Positions 55,558 to 64,000 of a stretch of DNA of 64,000 nt are shown here, piece by piece. Source of the DNA: Dryocola sp031988645 (GTDB taxonomy: Bacteria; Pseudomonadota; Gammaproteobacteria; Enterobacterales; Enterobacteriaceae); contig NZ_CP150452.1 of NCBI RefSeq assembly GCF_051307045.1, positions 2,480,001-2,544,000 on the forward strand, in the 5' to 3' direction. The notes under the pieces were generated by a model. The model was not told where the DNA came from. It searched no databases and worked only from the letters and a program-made list of their open reading frames with translations. A program made the position numbers and the translations under genes. Numbering within the stretch: position 1 is the stretch's first letter; every line of letters starts with the position of its first letter.

Positions 55558-56427
55558 ATGAATATGCTGGAAAAAATCCAGTCACAGCTGGAACACCTTA
55601 GCAAATCAGAGCGTAAAGTCGCAGAAGTGATTCTCGCCGTCCCGCAGGACGCCATTCACTCCAGTATCGCCACCCTTGCCCGCAACGCCGACGTCAGTGA
55701 ACCCACGGTCAACCGCTTTTGCCGCCGCCTGGAAACCAAAGGCTTCCCTGATTTTAAATTACATTTAGCGCAAAGTCTGGCGAATGGAACGCCTTATGTA
55801 AACAGGAATGTTGACGAGGACGACAGCGTTGAATCCTATACCGGCAAAATCTTCGAGTCGGCGATGGCAAGCCTCGACCAGGTGCGGCAAACCCTTGATA
55901 TGGCCGCGGTAAATCGCGCGGTGGATTTGCTCACCCAGGCGAAGAAAATCGCCTTCTTTGGGCTGGGCGCCTCCGCCGCCGTCGCCCACGACGCGATGAA
56001 CAAATTTTTCCGCTTTAACGTGCCGGTTTTCTACTCAGACGACGTCGTGATGCAGCGTATGAGCTGTATGAACTGCAGCGAAGAGGACGTGGTGGTGCTG
56101 ATTTCCCATACCGGCCGCACAAAGAATCTTGTTGAGCTGGCGCAGCTGGCGCGCGAAAACGACGCCATCGTGCTGGCCATTACTTCGCAGGGGTCGCCGC
56201 TCGCCCAGGAAGCGACCCTTTCTTTATTGCTCGATGTCCCGGAAGACACCGACATCTATATGCCGATGGTGTCGCGTCTTGCACAGCTGACCGTGATTGA
56301 CGTCCTGGCAACCGGTTTTACTTTACGCCGCGGCGCGAAATTCAGGGATAACTTGAAGCGAGTCAAAGAAGCGCTCAAAGAATCGCGTTTTGATAAGGGG
56401 CGCTTTGCGCCTGGCGATAATCACTAA
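55558..56427 (+). CDS. hexR: RpiR-family regulator HexR
   Basis: 289 residues, E. coli length. N-terminal RpiR helix-turn-helix (SEPTVNRFCRRLETKGFPDFKLHLAQSLANG) and SIS sugar-binding domain (IAFFGLGASAAVAHDAMNKFFRF, VLISHTGRTKNLVELAQ). Start ATG 55558 (MNMLEKIQSQLEHLSKSERKV). The 353 bases between it and zwf hold both promoters and one HexR palindrome. Confidence 0.96.
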   Translation: MNMLEKIQSQLEHLSKSERKVAEVILAVPQDAIHSSIATLARNADVSEPTVNRFCRRLETKGFPDFKLHLAQSLANGTPYVNRNVDEDDSVESYTGKIFESAMASLDQVRQTLDMAAVNRAVDLLTQAKKIAFFGLGASAAVAHDAMNKFFRFNVPVFYSDDVVMQRMSCMNCSEEDVVVLISHTGRTKNLVELAQLARENDAIVLAITSQGSPLAQEATLSLLLDVPEDTDIYMPMVSRLAQLTVIDVLATGFTLRRGAKFRDNLKRVKEALKESRFDKGRFAPGDNH

Positions 56428-56557
56428 GTTTTAATAACAAAGCTGTAACTTTTTAGGTCGTTCGGTTAAGTTGTCCCTTTGCGCGGTTAAGCGCCCCTGA
56501 CTAACCGAGTTTTTTGTTCACGCAACACCAAAGTTGTTTCAGTCAACGGAGTAATAC

Positions 56558-58000
56558 ATGTCCAGACGGCTACGTAGAACCAAAATCGTTACCACCCTCG
56601 GCCCGGCAACCGACCGCGACAATAATCTGGAAAAGATTATCGCAGCCGGCGCTAACGTGGTGCGAATGAACTTCTCCCACGGTACAGCGGAAGATCACCA
56701 GCTGCGCGCGGATAAAGTTCGTGAAATTGCCGCGAAACTGGGTCGCCATGTCGCTATTCTGGGCGACCTGCAGGGTCCTAAAATTCGCGTCTCCACCTTC
56801 AAAGAAGGCAAAGTTTTCCTCAGCATCGGCGACAGGTTCCTGCTCGATGCCAACCTCGGTAAAGGCGAAGGCGACAAAGAGAAAGTGGGCATCGACTATA
56901 AAGGCCTGCCTGCCGACGTCGTGCCCGGCGACATCCTGCTGCTTGACGATGGCCGCGTGCAGCTGAAAGTGCTGGAGGTCCAGGGGATGAAGGTGTTCAC
57001 CGAGGTTACCGTCGGTGGCCCGCTGTCCAACAATAAAGGCATCAACAAACTCGGCGGCGGCCTGTCTGCGGAAGCGCTGACCGACAAAGACAAAGCCGAT
57101 ATCGTCACCGCGGCGAAAATCGGCGTCGATTATCTGGCCGTCTCCTTCCCGCGCTGCGGCGAAGACCTGAACTACGCCCGCCGCCTGGCGCGCGACGCGG
57201 GCTGCGACGCTAAAATCGTGGCGAAGGTGGAGCGTGCCGAGGCCGTTTGCGATGAGGCGGCAATGGATGACGTTATCCTCGCCTCCGACGTGGTTATGGT
57301 TGCCCGCGGCGACCTTGGCGTTGAAATCGGCGATCCGGAGCTGGTCGGCATTCAGAAGACCCTGATTCGCCGCGCGCGCAAGCTGAACCGCGCCGTGATC
57401 ACCGCAACCCAGATGATGGAGTCGATGATCACCAACCCGATGCCAACCCGCGCCGAAGTTATGGACGTGGCGAACGCCGTGCTTGATGGCACCGATGCGG
57501 TCATGCTCTCTGCGGAAACCGCCGCGGGCCAGTATCCGGCCGAAACCGTGGCGGCGATGGCCCGCGTTTGCCTGGGCGCGGAAAAAATCCCAAGCATCAA
57601 CGTTTCCAAACACCGTCTGGACGTAGAGTTCGACAACGTGGAAGAAGCGATCGCCATGTCCGCGATGTATGCGGCAAACCACCTGAAAGGGGTTACCGCG
57701 ATCATCACCATGACCGAGTCTGGCCGCACCGCGCTGATGACCTCACGTATCAGCTCCGGGCTGCCGATTTTCGCCATGTCCCGCCACGAGCGTACGCTGA
57801 ACCTGACCTCTTTGTACCGTGGCGTAACGCCGGTGTATTTTGACAGCCAGAGCGACGGCGTAGCCGCCGCCAGCGACGCCGTTAACCTGCTGCGCGACAA
57901 AGGCTACCTGGTGTCCGGCGACCTGGTTATCGTCACCCAGGGCGACGTAATGAGCACCATCGGCACCACCAACACCACGCGCATCCTGTGCGTTGAGTAA
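56558..58000 (+). CDS. pykA: Pyruvate kinase II PykA
   Basis: 480 residues, E. coli PykA length. N-terminal RRLRRTKIVTTLGPATDRDNN; active-site MVARGDLGVEIG and ATQMMESMI; K+/Mg2+ binding residues in NFSHGT; a short B domain between. PykA is AMP-activated, unlike PykF. Intact. Between hexR and lpxM, ended by a strong hairpin. Confidence 0.97.
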   Translation: MSRRLRRTKIVTTLGPATDRDNNLEKIIAAGANVVRMNFSHGTAEDHQLRADKVREIAAKLGRHVAILGDLQGPKIRVSTFKEGKVFLSIGDRFLLDANLGKGEGDKEKVGIDYKGLPADVVPGDILLLDDGRVQLKVLEVQGMKVFTEVTVGGPLSNNKGINKLGGGLSAEALTDKDKADIVTAAKIGVDYLAVSFPRCGEDLNYARRLARDAGCDAKIVAKVERAEAVCDEAAMDDVILASDVVMVARGDLGVEIGDPELVGIQKTLIRRARKLNRAVITATQMMESMITNPMPTRAEVMDVANAVLDGTDAVMLSAETAAGQYPAETVAAMARVCLGAEKIPSINVSKHRLDVEFDNVEEAIAMSAMYAANHLKGVTAIITMTESGRTALMTSRISSGLPIFAMSRHERTLNLTSLYRGVTPVYFDSQSDGVAAASDAVNLLRDKGYLVSGDLVIVTQGDVMSTIGTTNTTRILCVE

Positions 58001-58014
58001 AAATCAGCGTGATG

Positions 58015-58040
58015 AAAAAAGGGGCCGAACGGCCCCTTTC
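58015..58040. terminator. Bidirectional terminator pykA / lpxM
   Basis: AAAAAAGGGGCC - GAAC - GGCCCCTTTC; perfect stem with A-run on one side and T-rich bases on the other, between convergent genes. Confidence 0.85.
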
Positions 58041-59015
58041 TTATTTTTTAGGAAACAGCTCTTTGCGGCGATAGGGCTCGGTTTCCCCCTCTTTACGCGT
58101 TTTCAGCAGCTTCAGGATCCAGGTATACTGCGCAAGGTTCGGACGGACAAAAATCTCCACCTCTTCATTCATGCGCCGGGCGATCCTGCTGTCATCCGCG
58201 TCAATCAGATCGTCCATCGGCGGGCGAATAAAAATATCCAGCCGGTGGGTTTTACTGTTATACACCGGGAAAAGCGGCACCACGCGGGCGCGACAGACTT
58301 TCATCAGGCGGCCAATCGCCGGCAGCGTCGCTTTGTAGGTGGCAAAGAAGTCCACGAACTCGCTGTGCTCGGCGCCGTGATCCTGATCCGGCAGATAGTA
58401 GCCCCAGTAGCCCTGGCGTATGGAGCTGATAAAGGGTTTGATGCCGTCATTTCGCGCGTGCATGCGGCCGCCGAAGCGGCGGCGCACGGTATTCCAGACG
58501 TAATCGAACAGCGCGTTGCCCTGGTTATGGAACATCGCCGCCATCTTCTGGCCGTCAGCGGCCATCAGCATCGCCGGAATATCCACGGCCCAGCCGTGAG
58601 GCACGAGGAAGATAACGTTCTCTTCACGGGCCTTAAGCTCGTCGACGATCTCTTTCCCGTGCCAGTCAACGCGCTGCATCACCTTCTTCGGATCGCGCAG
58701 GCCTAATTCCGCCATCAGCACCATTGCCTGCGGCGCGGTAGCGAACATCTCGTCGATGATGGCCTCGCGCTCGGCTTCCGGCAGCTCGGGGAAACAGTAG
58801 AGCAAATTAATCTGCGCGCGGCGGCGCGCGCCCTTGCCGAATCGCCCGGCGATGCGCCCAGCCTTGCCTAATAGCGGGTCGCGCAGCGACGGCGGCAATA
58901 AGGCAAGCCCTGCAAAAGCGCCAACGCCCAGCCAGGCTCCCCAGTAGCGAGGGTGCCAGAAGGCCTTCTGGAATTCGGGGATAAATTCGCTATGACTTTT
59001 TTTTGCTTTTTCCAT
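58041..59015 (-). CDS. lpxM: Lipid A myristoyltransferase LpxM
   Basis: 324 residues (E. coli 323). Adds the secondary myristate to Kdo2-lipid A. One N-terminal TM region (YWGAWLGVGAFAGLALLP) and the HX4D acyltransferase motif in VPHGWAVDIPAML; RRRFGGRMHARNDGIKPF follows. Intact. Confidence 0.97.
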   Translation of the reverse strand: MEKAKKSHSEFIPEFQKAFWHPRYWGAWLGVGAFAGLALLPPSLRDPLLGKAGRIAGRFGKGARRRAQINLLYCFPELPEAEREAIIDEMFATAPQAMVLMAELGLRDPKKVMQRVDWHGKEIVDELKAREENVIFLVPHGWAVDIPAMLMAADGQKMAAMFHNQGNALFDYVWNTVRRRFGGRMHARNDGIKPFISSIRQGYWGYYLPDQDHGAEHSEFVDFFATYKATLPAIGRLMKVCRARVVPLFPVYNSKTHRLDIFIRPPMDDLIDADDSRIARRMNEEVEIFVRPNLAQYTWILKLLKTRKEGETEPYRRKELFPKK

Positions 59016-59091
59016 GCAGGTTCTCAGTACAGCATCAAATCATTGATGTCATGAATTTAGCCGTAGTTTAGCGGGGCAACTGCTGCCAGAC

Positions 59092-59122
59092 AAAAGAAAA
59101 AGCCGGCGCCCGGGCGCCGGCT
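59092..59122 (-). terminator. Rho-independent terminator of mepM
   Basis: AGCCGGCGCCCGGGCGCCGGCT (22-base perfect palindrome at 59101-59122) followed on the minus strand by TTTTTCTTTTG. Confidence 0.8.
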
Positions 59123-59147
59123 TTCGTTTTATGCGCGTTGTGAAGGA

Positions 59148-60473
59148 TTAATCAAAGCGCAGCTGCGGAACAACTTCACGCACCTGGGCCAGATAATCAC
59201 GGCGGTCAGAACCGGTCAGCCCTTCGGTACGCGGCAGCTTCGCCGTCAGCGGATTTACGGCCTGCTGGTTAATCCACACCTCATAGTGAAGGTGCGGGCC
59301 GGTAGAGCGGCCAGTGTTACCGGAAAGCGCAATGCGGTCGCCGCGCTTCACCTTCTGGCCTGGTTTTACCAGCAGTTTTTTCAGGTGCATATAGCGTGTG
59401 GTGTAAGTACGTCCGTGACGGATGGCAACGATAAAGCCCGCCGCGCCGCTACGTTTTGCCATCACCACTTCGCCGTCGCCCACCGACAGCACGGGCGTTC
59501 CCTGCGGCATCGCAAAGTCGACGCCTTTATGCGGCGCAATGCGTCCGGTTACCGGGTTAAGGCGACGCGGATTAAAGTTCGAGGAGATACGGAACTGTTT
59601 TACCGTCGGGAAACGCATAAAACCTTTCGCCAGGCCCGAGCCGCTGCGATCGTAGAACTTGCCGTCGTCGCCGCGAATCGCGTAATAGTCTTTGCCGCTG
59701 CTGCGCAGACGAACGCCCACCAGCTGGCTTTGTTCACGCTTGCCGCCCAGCATTTCCCGGGACATCAGGACCGAGAATTCATCGCCTTTCTTCAGCTTGC
59801 GAAAATCCATCTGCCACTGCATCGCTTTGATAACGGAGCTGATTTCAGCGCTGGTCAGGCCTGCGTCCTTCGCGCTGCTGACGAAGCTTGCGCCAACGGT
59901 GCCTTTGAGCACGCTGTTGACCCAGTCGCCCTGCTGCATTTCGCTGCTGAGCTTAAAGGTATTGCCGGAACGGTCATAGGTACGGGTTTCGCGGCGGGAC
60001 ATCTCCCAGGTCAGGCGCTGCAGCTCGCCGTCCGCGGTCAGCGTCCAGGAGATCTGCTGGCCGATTTTCAGGTTGCGCAGGTCTTTATCGACGGTGGCCA
60101 GCTGGCTGATGTCGCCCATATCGATGCCGTACTGATTCAGAATGCTGCTGAGCGTATCGCCGGTGGAAACGACGTATTCATGAACGCCCGCCTCATCGGA
60201 GGTTTTATCGTCCAGCTCATCCTGCGGGAGAGCGTCGTCGCCTTCGTCAAGCGTCGGCTGGTCGATGGGTTCACTGGCTTCCGGCAGCAAAGAGCGGATT
60301 TCTTTCTTTTCAAGCTCGATGGTTTTGATGACGGGGCTGGCTTCCGGGTGGTAAACATAGGGCCGCCAGACGGCGACCGCTAAAGTAAGAACCGTGAGCG
60401 ACCCCAGCATAACGCGATGGGGCCGGGACAGATTGTCAAATGCCAGGGCGACAGAGCGGGCTATCTGTTGCAC
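59148..60473 (-). CDS. mepM: Murein DD-endopeptidase MepM
   Basis: 441 residues (E. coli 440). N-terminal anchor, LysM (YVVSTGDTLSSILNQYGI), OapA-type middle, and C-terminal M23 domain: HKGVDFAMPQGTPV and HLHYEVW with zinc ligands. Cleaves D-Ala-mDAP crosslinks to let new peptidoglycan in; redundant with MepS and MepH. Next to znuA, divergent region behind. Confidence 0.96.
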   Translation of the reverse strand: MQQIARSVALAFDNLSRPHRVMLGSLTVLTLAVAVWRPYVYHPEASPVIKTIELEKKEIRSLLPEASEPIDQPTLDEGDDALPQDELDDKTSDEAGVHEYVVSTGDTLSSILNQYGIDMGDISQLATVDKDLRNLKIGQQISWTLTADGELQRLTWEMSRRETRTYDRSGNTFKLSSEMQQGDWVNSVLKGTVGASFVSSAKDAGLTSAEISSVIKAMQWQMDFRKLKKGDEFSVLMSREMLGGKREQSQLVGVRLRSSGKDYYAIRGDDGKFYDRSGSGLAKGFMRFPTVKQFRISSNFNPRRLNPVTGRIAPHKGVDFAMPQGTPVLSVGDGEVVMAKRSGAAGFIVAIRHGRTYTTRYMHLKKLLVKPGQKVKRGDRIALSGNTGRSTGPHLHYEVWINQQAVNPLTAKLPRTEGLTGSDRRDYLAQVREVVPQLRFD

Positions 60474-60488
60474 GTATTCACTTCCTCG

Positions 60489-61433
60489 TTAATCTCCTTT
60501 CAGGCAGCTCGCATACTGATTCGCAAGGCCGGTCAAAAACTGCATATAGCTGTCTTTACCCGGCGCGATACCGATACCCAGCGGATCTAACGAGCCGGAA
60601 CGGACGTTAGTACCACGGGCGACGGCGTTAATTACCGCTGGCCTGAACTGTGGTTCAGCAAAAACGCAGACCGCTTTATGCTCAACCAACTGTGTTCTGA
60701 TTTCATGTAAACGCTGCGCACCGGGTTGGATTTCGGGGTTGACGGTAAAGTGGCCAAGCGGCGTTAATCCGTAGTGTTTTTCAAAGTAGCCATAGGCGTC
60801 GTGAAAAACGAAATACCCTTTTCCTTTCAAAGGTGCCAGCACGCTACCAAGCTGCTTATCGGTGCTGGATAATCCGGCCTCGAACTTCTGCAGATTGGCG
60901 TCAAGTTGGGTTCTATTTTGGGGCATAAGTTCCACTAATTTATCGTGGATTGCAACCGCTGACAGGCGCGCTATCTCAGGCGAGAGCCAGATATGCATGT
61001 TGTATTCACCATGATGGTGATCGTCATCACTGTTTTCCGCGGAATGGGCATGTTGCGCATGCTCATGTTCGTCGTCATCGTCGCCTTTCATCAGCAAAGG
61101 CTTCACTTCTTTTAACGCCGCAAGCGCCAGCTGTTTTTGCGGCGGCAGCTGGCTGACGGATTTTTGCATGAAGGCTTCCATCTCCGGCCCGACCCAGACG
61201 ACTAAGCCCGCGCCCTGTAAGCGTTTTACATCAGAAGGCCGCAGCGCATAGTCATGTTCGGAGGCGCCGTCGGGAAGCAAAATTTCGGTAGGGGTCACGC
61301 CGTCGGCGATGGCAGAAGCGATAAAGCCCAGCGGCTTGATGGACGCGACCACCGCGGCCTGGGAAGGCTGCACGGCTGCGCCCCAAAGAGCGGCTGAAAA
61401 ACCAGCGAAAAGAAGTGTGTTTTTATGTAACAT
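60489..61433 (-). CDS. znuA: Zinc ABC transporter substrate-binding protein ZnuA
   Basis: 314 residues from ATG 61433 (MLHKNTLLFAGFSAALWGAA), signal peptide then AAVVASIKPLGFIASAIADG. Histidine-rich acidic loop (DDDDEHEHAQHAHSAENSDDDHHHGEYNMH) typical of ZnuA; ligand His in GASEHDYALRPSD, HDAYGYFEKHY. Periplasmic zinc capture. The in-frame ATT-like start 61448 is rejected. Divergent from znuCB across a Zur box. Confidence 0.96.
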   Translation of the reverse strand: MLHKNTLLFAGFSAALWGAAVQPSQAAVVASIKPLGFIASAIADGVTPTEILLPDGASEHDYALRPSDVKRLQGAGLVVWVGPEMEAFMQKSVSQLPPQKQLALAALKEVKPLLMKGDDDDEHEHAQHAHSAENSDDDHHHGEYNMHIWLSPEIARLSAVAIHDKLVELMPQNRTQLDANLQKFEAGLSSTDKQLGSVLAPLKGKGYFVFHDAYGYFEKHYGLTPLGHFTVNPEIQPGAQRLHEIRTQLVEHKAVCVFAEPQFRPAVINAVARGTNVRSGSLDPLGIGIAPGKDSYMQFLTGLANQYASCLKGD

Positions 61434-61463
61434 AATGCGACTTATCATCGTTGTGAATATGAG

Positions 61464-61483
61464 AAGTGTGATATTATAACATC
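61464..61483. promoter_or_regulatory. Zur box between znuA and znuC
   Basis: AAGTGTGATATTATAACATC with the palindromic core GTGATATTATAACAT, as in E. coli. Zinc-bound Zur represses both divergent transcripts. Confidence 0.9.
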
Positions 61484-61511
61484 CGCTAACTTCTGCAACC
61501 CCTGAAATGTC

Positions 61512-62267
61512 ATGACAAATTTAGTTTCACTGGAAAATATCTCCGTCTCGTTCGGGCAGCGCCGCGTGCTGTCTGATATTTCTCTCGATCTAAAACCGGG
61601 GCGCATTCTTACTTTGCTGGGGCCGAACGGCGCCGGAAAATCCACCCTGGTGCGCGTAGTGCTGGGGCTGGTAGCACCCGACGCCGGCGTCATCAAGCGC
61701 GACCGCGGTTTACGCATCGGCTATGTGCCGCAAAAACTCCATCTTGACGCCACGCTGCCGCTGACGGTCAATCGCTTTATGCGCCTGCGTCCCGGCGTGA
61801 AGAAAAGCGATATCCTGCCTGCGCTAAAACGCGTGCAGGCGGCGCATCTTATTGACGCGCCCATGCAAAAACTTTCCGGCGGCGAAAACCAGCGGGTTCT
61901 GCTGGCGTGCGCCTTGCTCAACCGTCCGCAGCTGCTGGTGCTTGATGAGCCGACCCAGGGCGTGGACGTCAACGGCCAGCTGGCGCTCTATAACCTGATT
62001 GACCAGCTGCGTCACGAGCTGGACTGCGCGGTGCTGATGGTCTCCCACGACCTGCATCTGGTGATGGCGAAAACCGACGACGTGCTGTGCCTGAACCATC
62101 ACATCTGCTGCTCCGGCACGCCGGAAGTGGTCTCCATGCACCCGGAGTTTATCTCCATGTTCGGCCAGCGCGGCGCTGAACAGCTGGGTATTTATCGCCA
62201 TCATCATAACCATCGTCACGATCTTACCGGACGCATTATTCTGCGCAGAGGGAATGGCCAGCCATGA
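61512..62267 (+). CDS. znuC: Zinc ABC transporter ATPase ZnuC
   Basis: 251 residues, E. coli length. Walker A GPNGAGKST, signature LSGGENQRVLLA, Walker B LLVLDEPTQGVD, and a His-rich C-terminus (YRHHHNHRHDL). Powers ZnuB. Ends 4 bases into znuB (overlap). Confidence 0.97.
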   Translation: MTNLVSLENISVSFGQRRVLSDISLDLKPGRILTLLGPNGAGKSTLVRVVLGLVAPDAGVIKRDRGLRIGYVPQKLHLDATLPLTVNRFMRLRPGVKKSDILPALKRVQAAHLIDAPMQKLSGGENQRVLLACALLNRPQLLVLDEPTQGVDVNGQLALYNLIDQLRHELDCAVLMVSHDLHLVMAKTDDVLCLNHHICCSGTPEVVSMHPEFISMFGQRGAEQLGIYRHHHNHRHDLTGRIILRRGNGQP

Positions 62268-63049
62268 TTGAACTGTTGTTGCCCGGCTGGTTTGCCGGGA
62301 TATTGCTTGCCTGCGCCGCGGGTCCGTTGGGGTCGTTCGTCGTCTGGCGCCGGATGTCCTATTTTGGCGATACCCTCTCCCACGCCTCTTTGCTGGGCGT
62401 GGCCTTCGGTCTGCTGCTGAACGTGAATCCTTTTTACGCGGTGATCGCCGTCACGCTGGTGCTGGCGCTGGGGCTGGTGTGGCTGGAAAAACGTCCGCAC
62501 CTGGCGATTGACACCCTGCTGGGCATTATGGCGCACAGCGCCCTGTCGCTCGGTCTGGTGGTGGTCAGCCTGATGGCCAACGTGCGCGTCGATCTGATGG
62601 CCTACCTGTTCGGCGATTTGCTCTCGGTTACCCTGCCGGATCTTATCTCTATCGGCCTTGGCGTTGCCGTGGTGGTTGGCGTGCTGTTATGGCAGTGGCG
62701 TAATTTGCTGTCGATGACCATCAGCCCGGATCTCGCGCACGTGGACGGCGTCAACCTGCAGCGGGTCAAAATGCTGCTGATGCTGGTGACGGCGCTGACC
62801 ATTGGCGTCGCCATGAAGTTTGTCGGCGCGCTGATTATCACTTCGCTGTTGATTATTCCGGCGGCGACCGCCAGGCGCTTTGCCCGCACGCCTGAACAGA
62901 TGGCGGGCTTTGCGGTTATCGTGGGCATGATTGCGGTAACCGGCGGACTGACCTTCTCGGCGTTTTACGATACGCCGGCCGGGCCTTCGGTAGTGCTGTG
63001 CGCGGCGGCGCTGTTTACGCTGAGCATGGCGAAGAAGACTGCGGCATAA
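62264..63049 (+). CDS. znuB: Zinc ABC transporter permease ZnuB
   Basis: 261 residues, E. coli length. Metal-type ABC permease with about seven to nine TM helices; conserved SYFGDTLSHASLLGVAFG and MKFVGALIITSLLIIPAATARRF. Begins inside the end of znuC, so coupled. Confidence 0.97.
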   Translation: MIELLLPGWFAGILLACAAGPLGSFVVWRRMSYFGDTLSHASLLGVAFGLLLNVNPFYAVIAVTLVLALGLVWLEKRPHLAIDTLLGIMAHSALSLGLVVVSLMANVRVDLMAYLFGDLLSVTLPDLISIGLGVAVVVGVLLWQWRNLLSMTISPDLAHVDGVNLQRVKMLLMLVTALTIGVAMKFVGALIITSLLIIPAATARRFARTPEQMAGFAVIVGMIAVTGGLTFSAFYDTPAGPSVVLCAAALFTLSMAKKTAA

Positions 63050-63075
63050 AAAAAGGCGCCTGAGGCGCCTTTTTT
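63048..63075. terminator. Bidirectional terminator znuB / ruvB
   Basis: AAAAAAAGGCGCC - TGA - GGCGCCTTTTTTA between convergent genes; overlaps the last bases of both. Confidence 0.85.
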
Positions 63076-64000
63076 ACGGCATCGCCGGAGGCACAATCCC
63101 GAAGTGGGTCCAGGCTCTTGGCGTGGCGATGCGCCCGCGCGGGGTGCGCTGCAGGAAGCCCTGCTGGATCAGGAAGGGTTCGAGCACGTCTTCGATGGTT
63201 TCACGCTCTTCGCCGATGGCCGCCGCCAGGTTATCCAGCCCGACCGGGCCGCCGAGAAACTTATCGATGACCGCCAGCAGCAGCTTGCGGTCCATATAAT
63301 CGAACCCTTCCGTATCCACATTGAGCATATCCAGCGCCTGGGAGGCAATGTCGGCGCTGATGGTGCCGTCGTGGCGTACTTCGGCAAAATCACGCACGCG
63401 GCGTAATAAACGGTTAGCGATACGCGGCGTACCGCGCGCGCGTCTGGCCACTTCCAGCGCGCCGTCTTCGCTCATCTCAAGCCCCAGCACGGCTGCGCTG
63501 CGCCCGACGATGTGCTGCAAATCCGCCACCTGATAAAACTCCAGGCGCTGCACGATGCCGAAACGGTCGCGCAGCGGCGACGTTAAGGAGCCGGCGCGCG
63601 TCGTTGCGCCAATCAGGGTGAACGGAGGCAGATCGATTTTGATTGAGCGGGCCGCCGGGCCTTCGCCAATCATAATATCCAGCTGGTAGTCCTCCATCGC
63701 CGGATAAAGCACTTCTTCCACCACCGGCGAAAGGCGGTGAATTTCATCGATAAACAGCACGTCGTGCGGCTCGAGGTTGGTCAGCATGGCCGCCAGATCC
63801 CCGGCCTTCTCCAGTACCGGGCCGGAAGTGGTGCGCAGATTCACGCCCATTTCATTGGCAACGATGTTGGCGAGCGTGGTTTTACCCAGCCCAGGCGGGC
63901 CGAAAATTAACAGATGATCGAGCGCGTCCCCACGCAGTTTCGCCGCCTGGATAAAAATCTCCATCTGCGAGCTGACCTGCGGCTGGCCGACGTAATCCGC
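63074..64000 (-). CDS. ruvB: Holliday junction helicase RuvB, 5' end outside window
   Basis: C-terminal about 308 of 336 residues; reading enters at ADYVGQPQVSSQMEIFIQAAKL. Walker A FGPPGLGKTTL, Walker B FIDEIHRL, sensor-1 IGATTRAGSLTSPLRDRFG, and the C-terminal winged helix (GFLQRTPRGRIATPRAW). Hexameric motor that drives branch migration with RuvA. The internal ATG (63964) is not the start. Confidence 0.97.
   Translation of the reverse strand, partial: ADYVGQPQVSSQMEIFIQAAKLRGDALDHLLIFGPPGLGKTTLANIVANEMGVNLRTTSGPVLEKAGDLAAMLTNLEPHDVLFIDEIHRLSPVVEEVLYPAMEDYQLDIMIGEGPAARSIKIDLPPFTLIGATTRAGSLTSPLRDRFGIVQRLEFYQVADLQHIVGRSAAVLGLEMSEDGALEVARRARGTPRIANRLLRRVRDFAEVRHDGTISADIASQALDMLNVDTEGFDYMDRKLLLAVIDKFLGGPVGLDNLAAAIGEERETIEDVLEPFLIQQGFLQRTPRGRIATPRAWTHFGIVPPAMP

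Noticed and set aside
56570..57682. 370-codon frame on the minus strand across pykA
   Set aside because: Antisense shadow of pykA; His/Val/Ala/Gly-rich with no domain.
59286..60383. 365-codon plus-strand frame across mepM
   Set aside because: Antisense shadow of mepM; no ribosome site or family likeness.
1..64000. CRISPR arrays, restriction or other defence systems
   Set aside because: No repeat-spacer pattern and no nuclease, methyltransferase (DNA) or toxin-antitoxin pair seen; any GGCC methyltransferase would have to lie elsewhere in the genome.

Overview
The window is a stretch of enterobacterial (Enterobacteriaceae) chromosome. Gene content and order follow the E. coli K-12 / Salmonella segment from rnd to ruvB almost gene for gene. 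Protein lengths and sequences match that family closely, but the strain is not E. coli itself: it carries a second FtsI-like transpeptidase (PBP3SAL type) next to cspC, an extra metallo-beta-lactamase-fold gene, and a small accessory block (acetyltransferase, SulP transporter, CinA-like protein, two orphan small proteins). I cannot name the genus from sequence alone. I saw no prophage, insertion sequence, tRNA, rRNA or CRISPR array.

Layout. 1-9.2 kb: rnd (cut by the window edge), fadD, yeaY, tsaB, yoaA, yoaB, yoaH, pabB, nudL. 9.3-14.5 kb: sdaA, the c-di-GMP phosphodiesterase pdeD, and the TerC-type membrane protein yoaE. 14.5-18.7 kb: the mannose PTS manXYZ, yobD, and mntP behind two MntR-like boxes, a Fur-like box and a manganese (yybP-ykoY) riboswitch. 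18.7-25.2 kb: rlmA, the PBP3 paralogue, cspC-yobF, an MBL-fold hydrolase, yebO, mgrB, yobH, kdgR. 25.4-38 kb: yebQ, htpX, prc, proQ, msrC, letA-letB, rsmF, yebV, yebW, pphA. 38.1-41.6 kb: accessory block. 42-50.9 kb: the SdsR/RyeA antisense RNA pair, the copper-linked yobA-yebZ-yebY operon, holE, yobB, exoX, ptrB, yebE, yebF, yebG, purT. 51-58 kb: Entner-Doudoroff and pentose-phosphate entry genes (eda, edd, zwf), their regulator hexR, and pykA. 58-64 kb: lpxM, mepM, znuA, znuCB, ruvB (cut by the edge).

The strongest unusual signal is not a gene. Eleven otherwise well-conserved genes (rnd, yoaA, pdeD, manZ, rlmA, yobH, letB, a GNAT gene, a SulP gene, holE, edd) each carry one frameshift. Every one is a +1 insertion of G or C at a GGCC tetranucleotide, turning it into GGGCC or GGCCC. 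Removing that base restores the family's full length each time. This is far more likely a motif-specific sequencing or assembly error (for example a modified GGCC site) than gene decay, but it needs raw reads to settle. These genes are typed pseudogene only to flag the broken frame as printed.

Functionally the window is housekeeping: carbon entry (PTS, Entner-Doudoroff, zwf, pykA), metal homeostasis (MntP, ZnuABC, CopC/D-like), envelope building and lipid transport (LpxM, MepM, Prc, LetAB, PBP3 paralogue), stress and translation control (CspC, ProQ, HtpX, SdsR), and DNA maintenance (RuvB, ExoX, HolE, YebG, YoaA). Statements of similarity to E. coli or Salmonella proteins are from memory, not from a database search.
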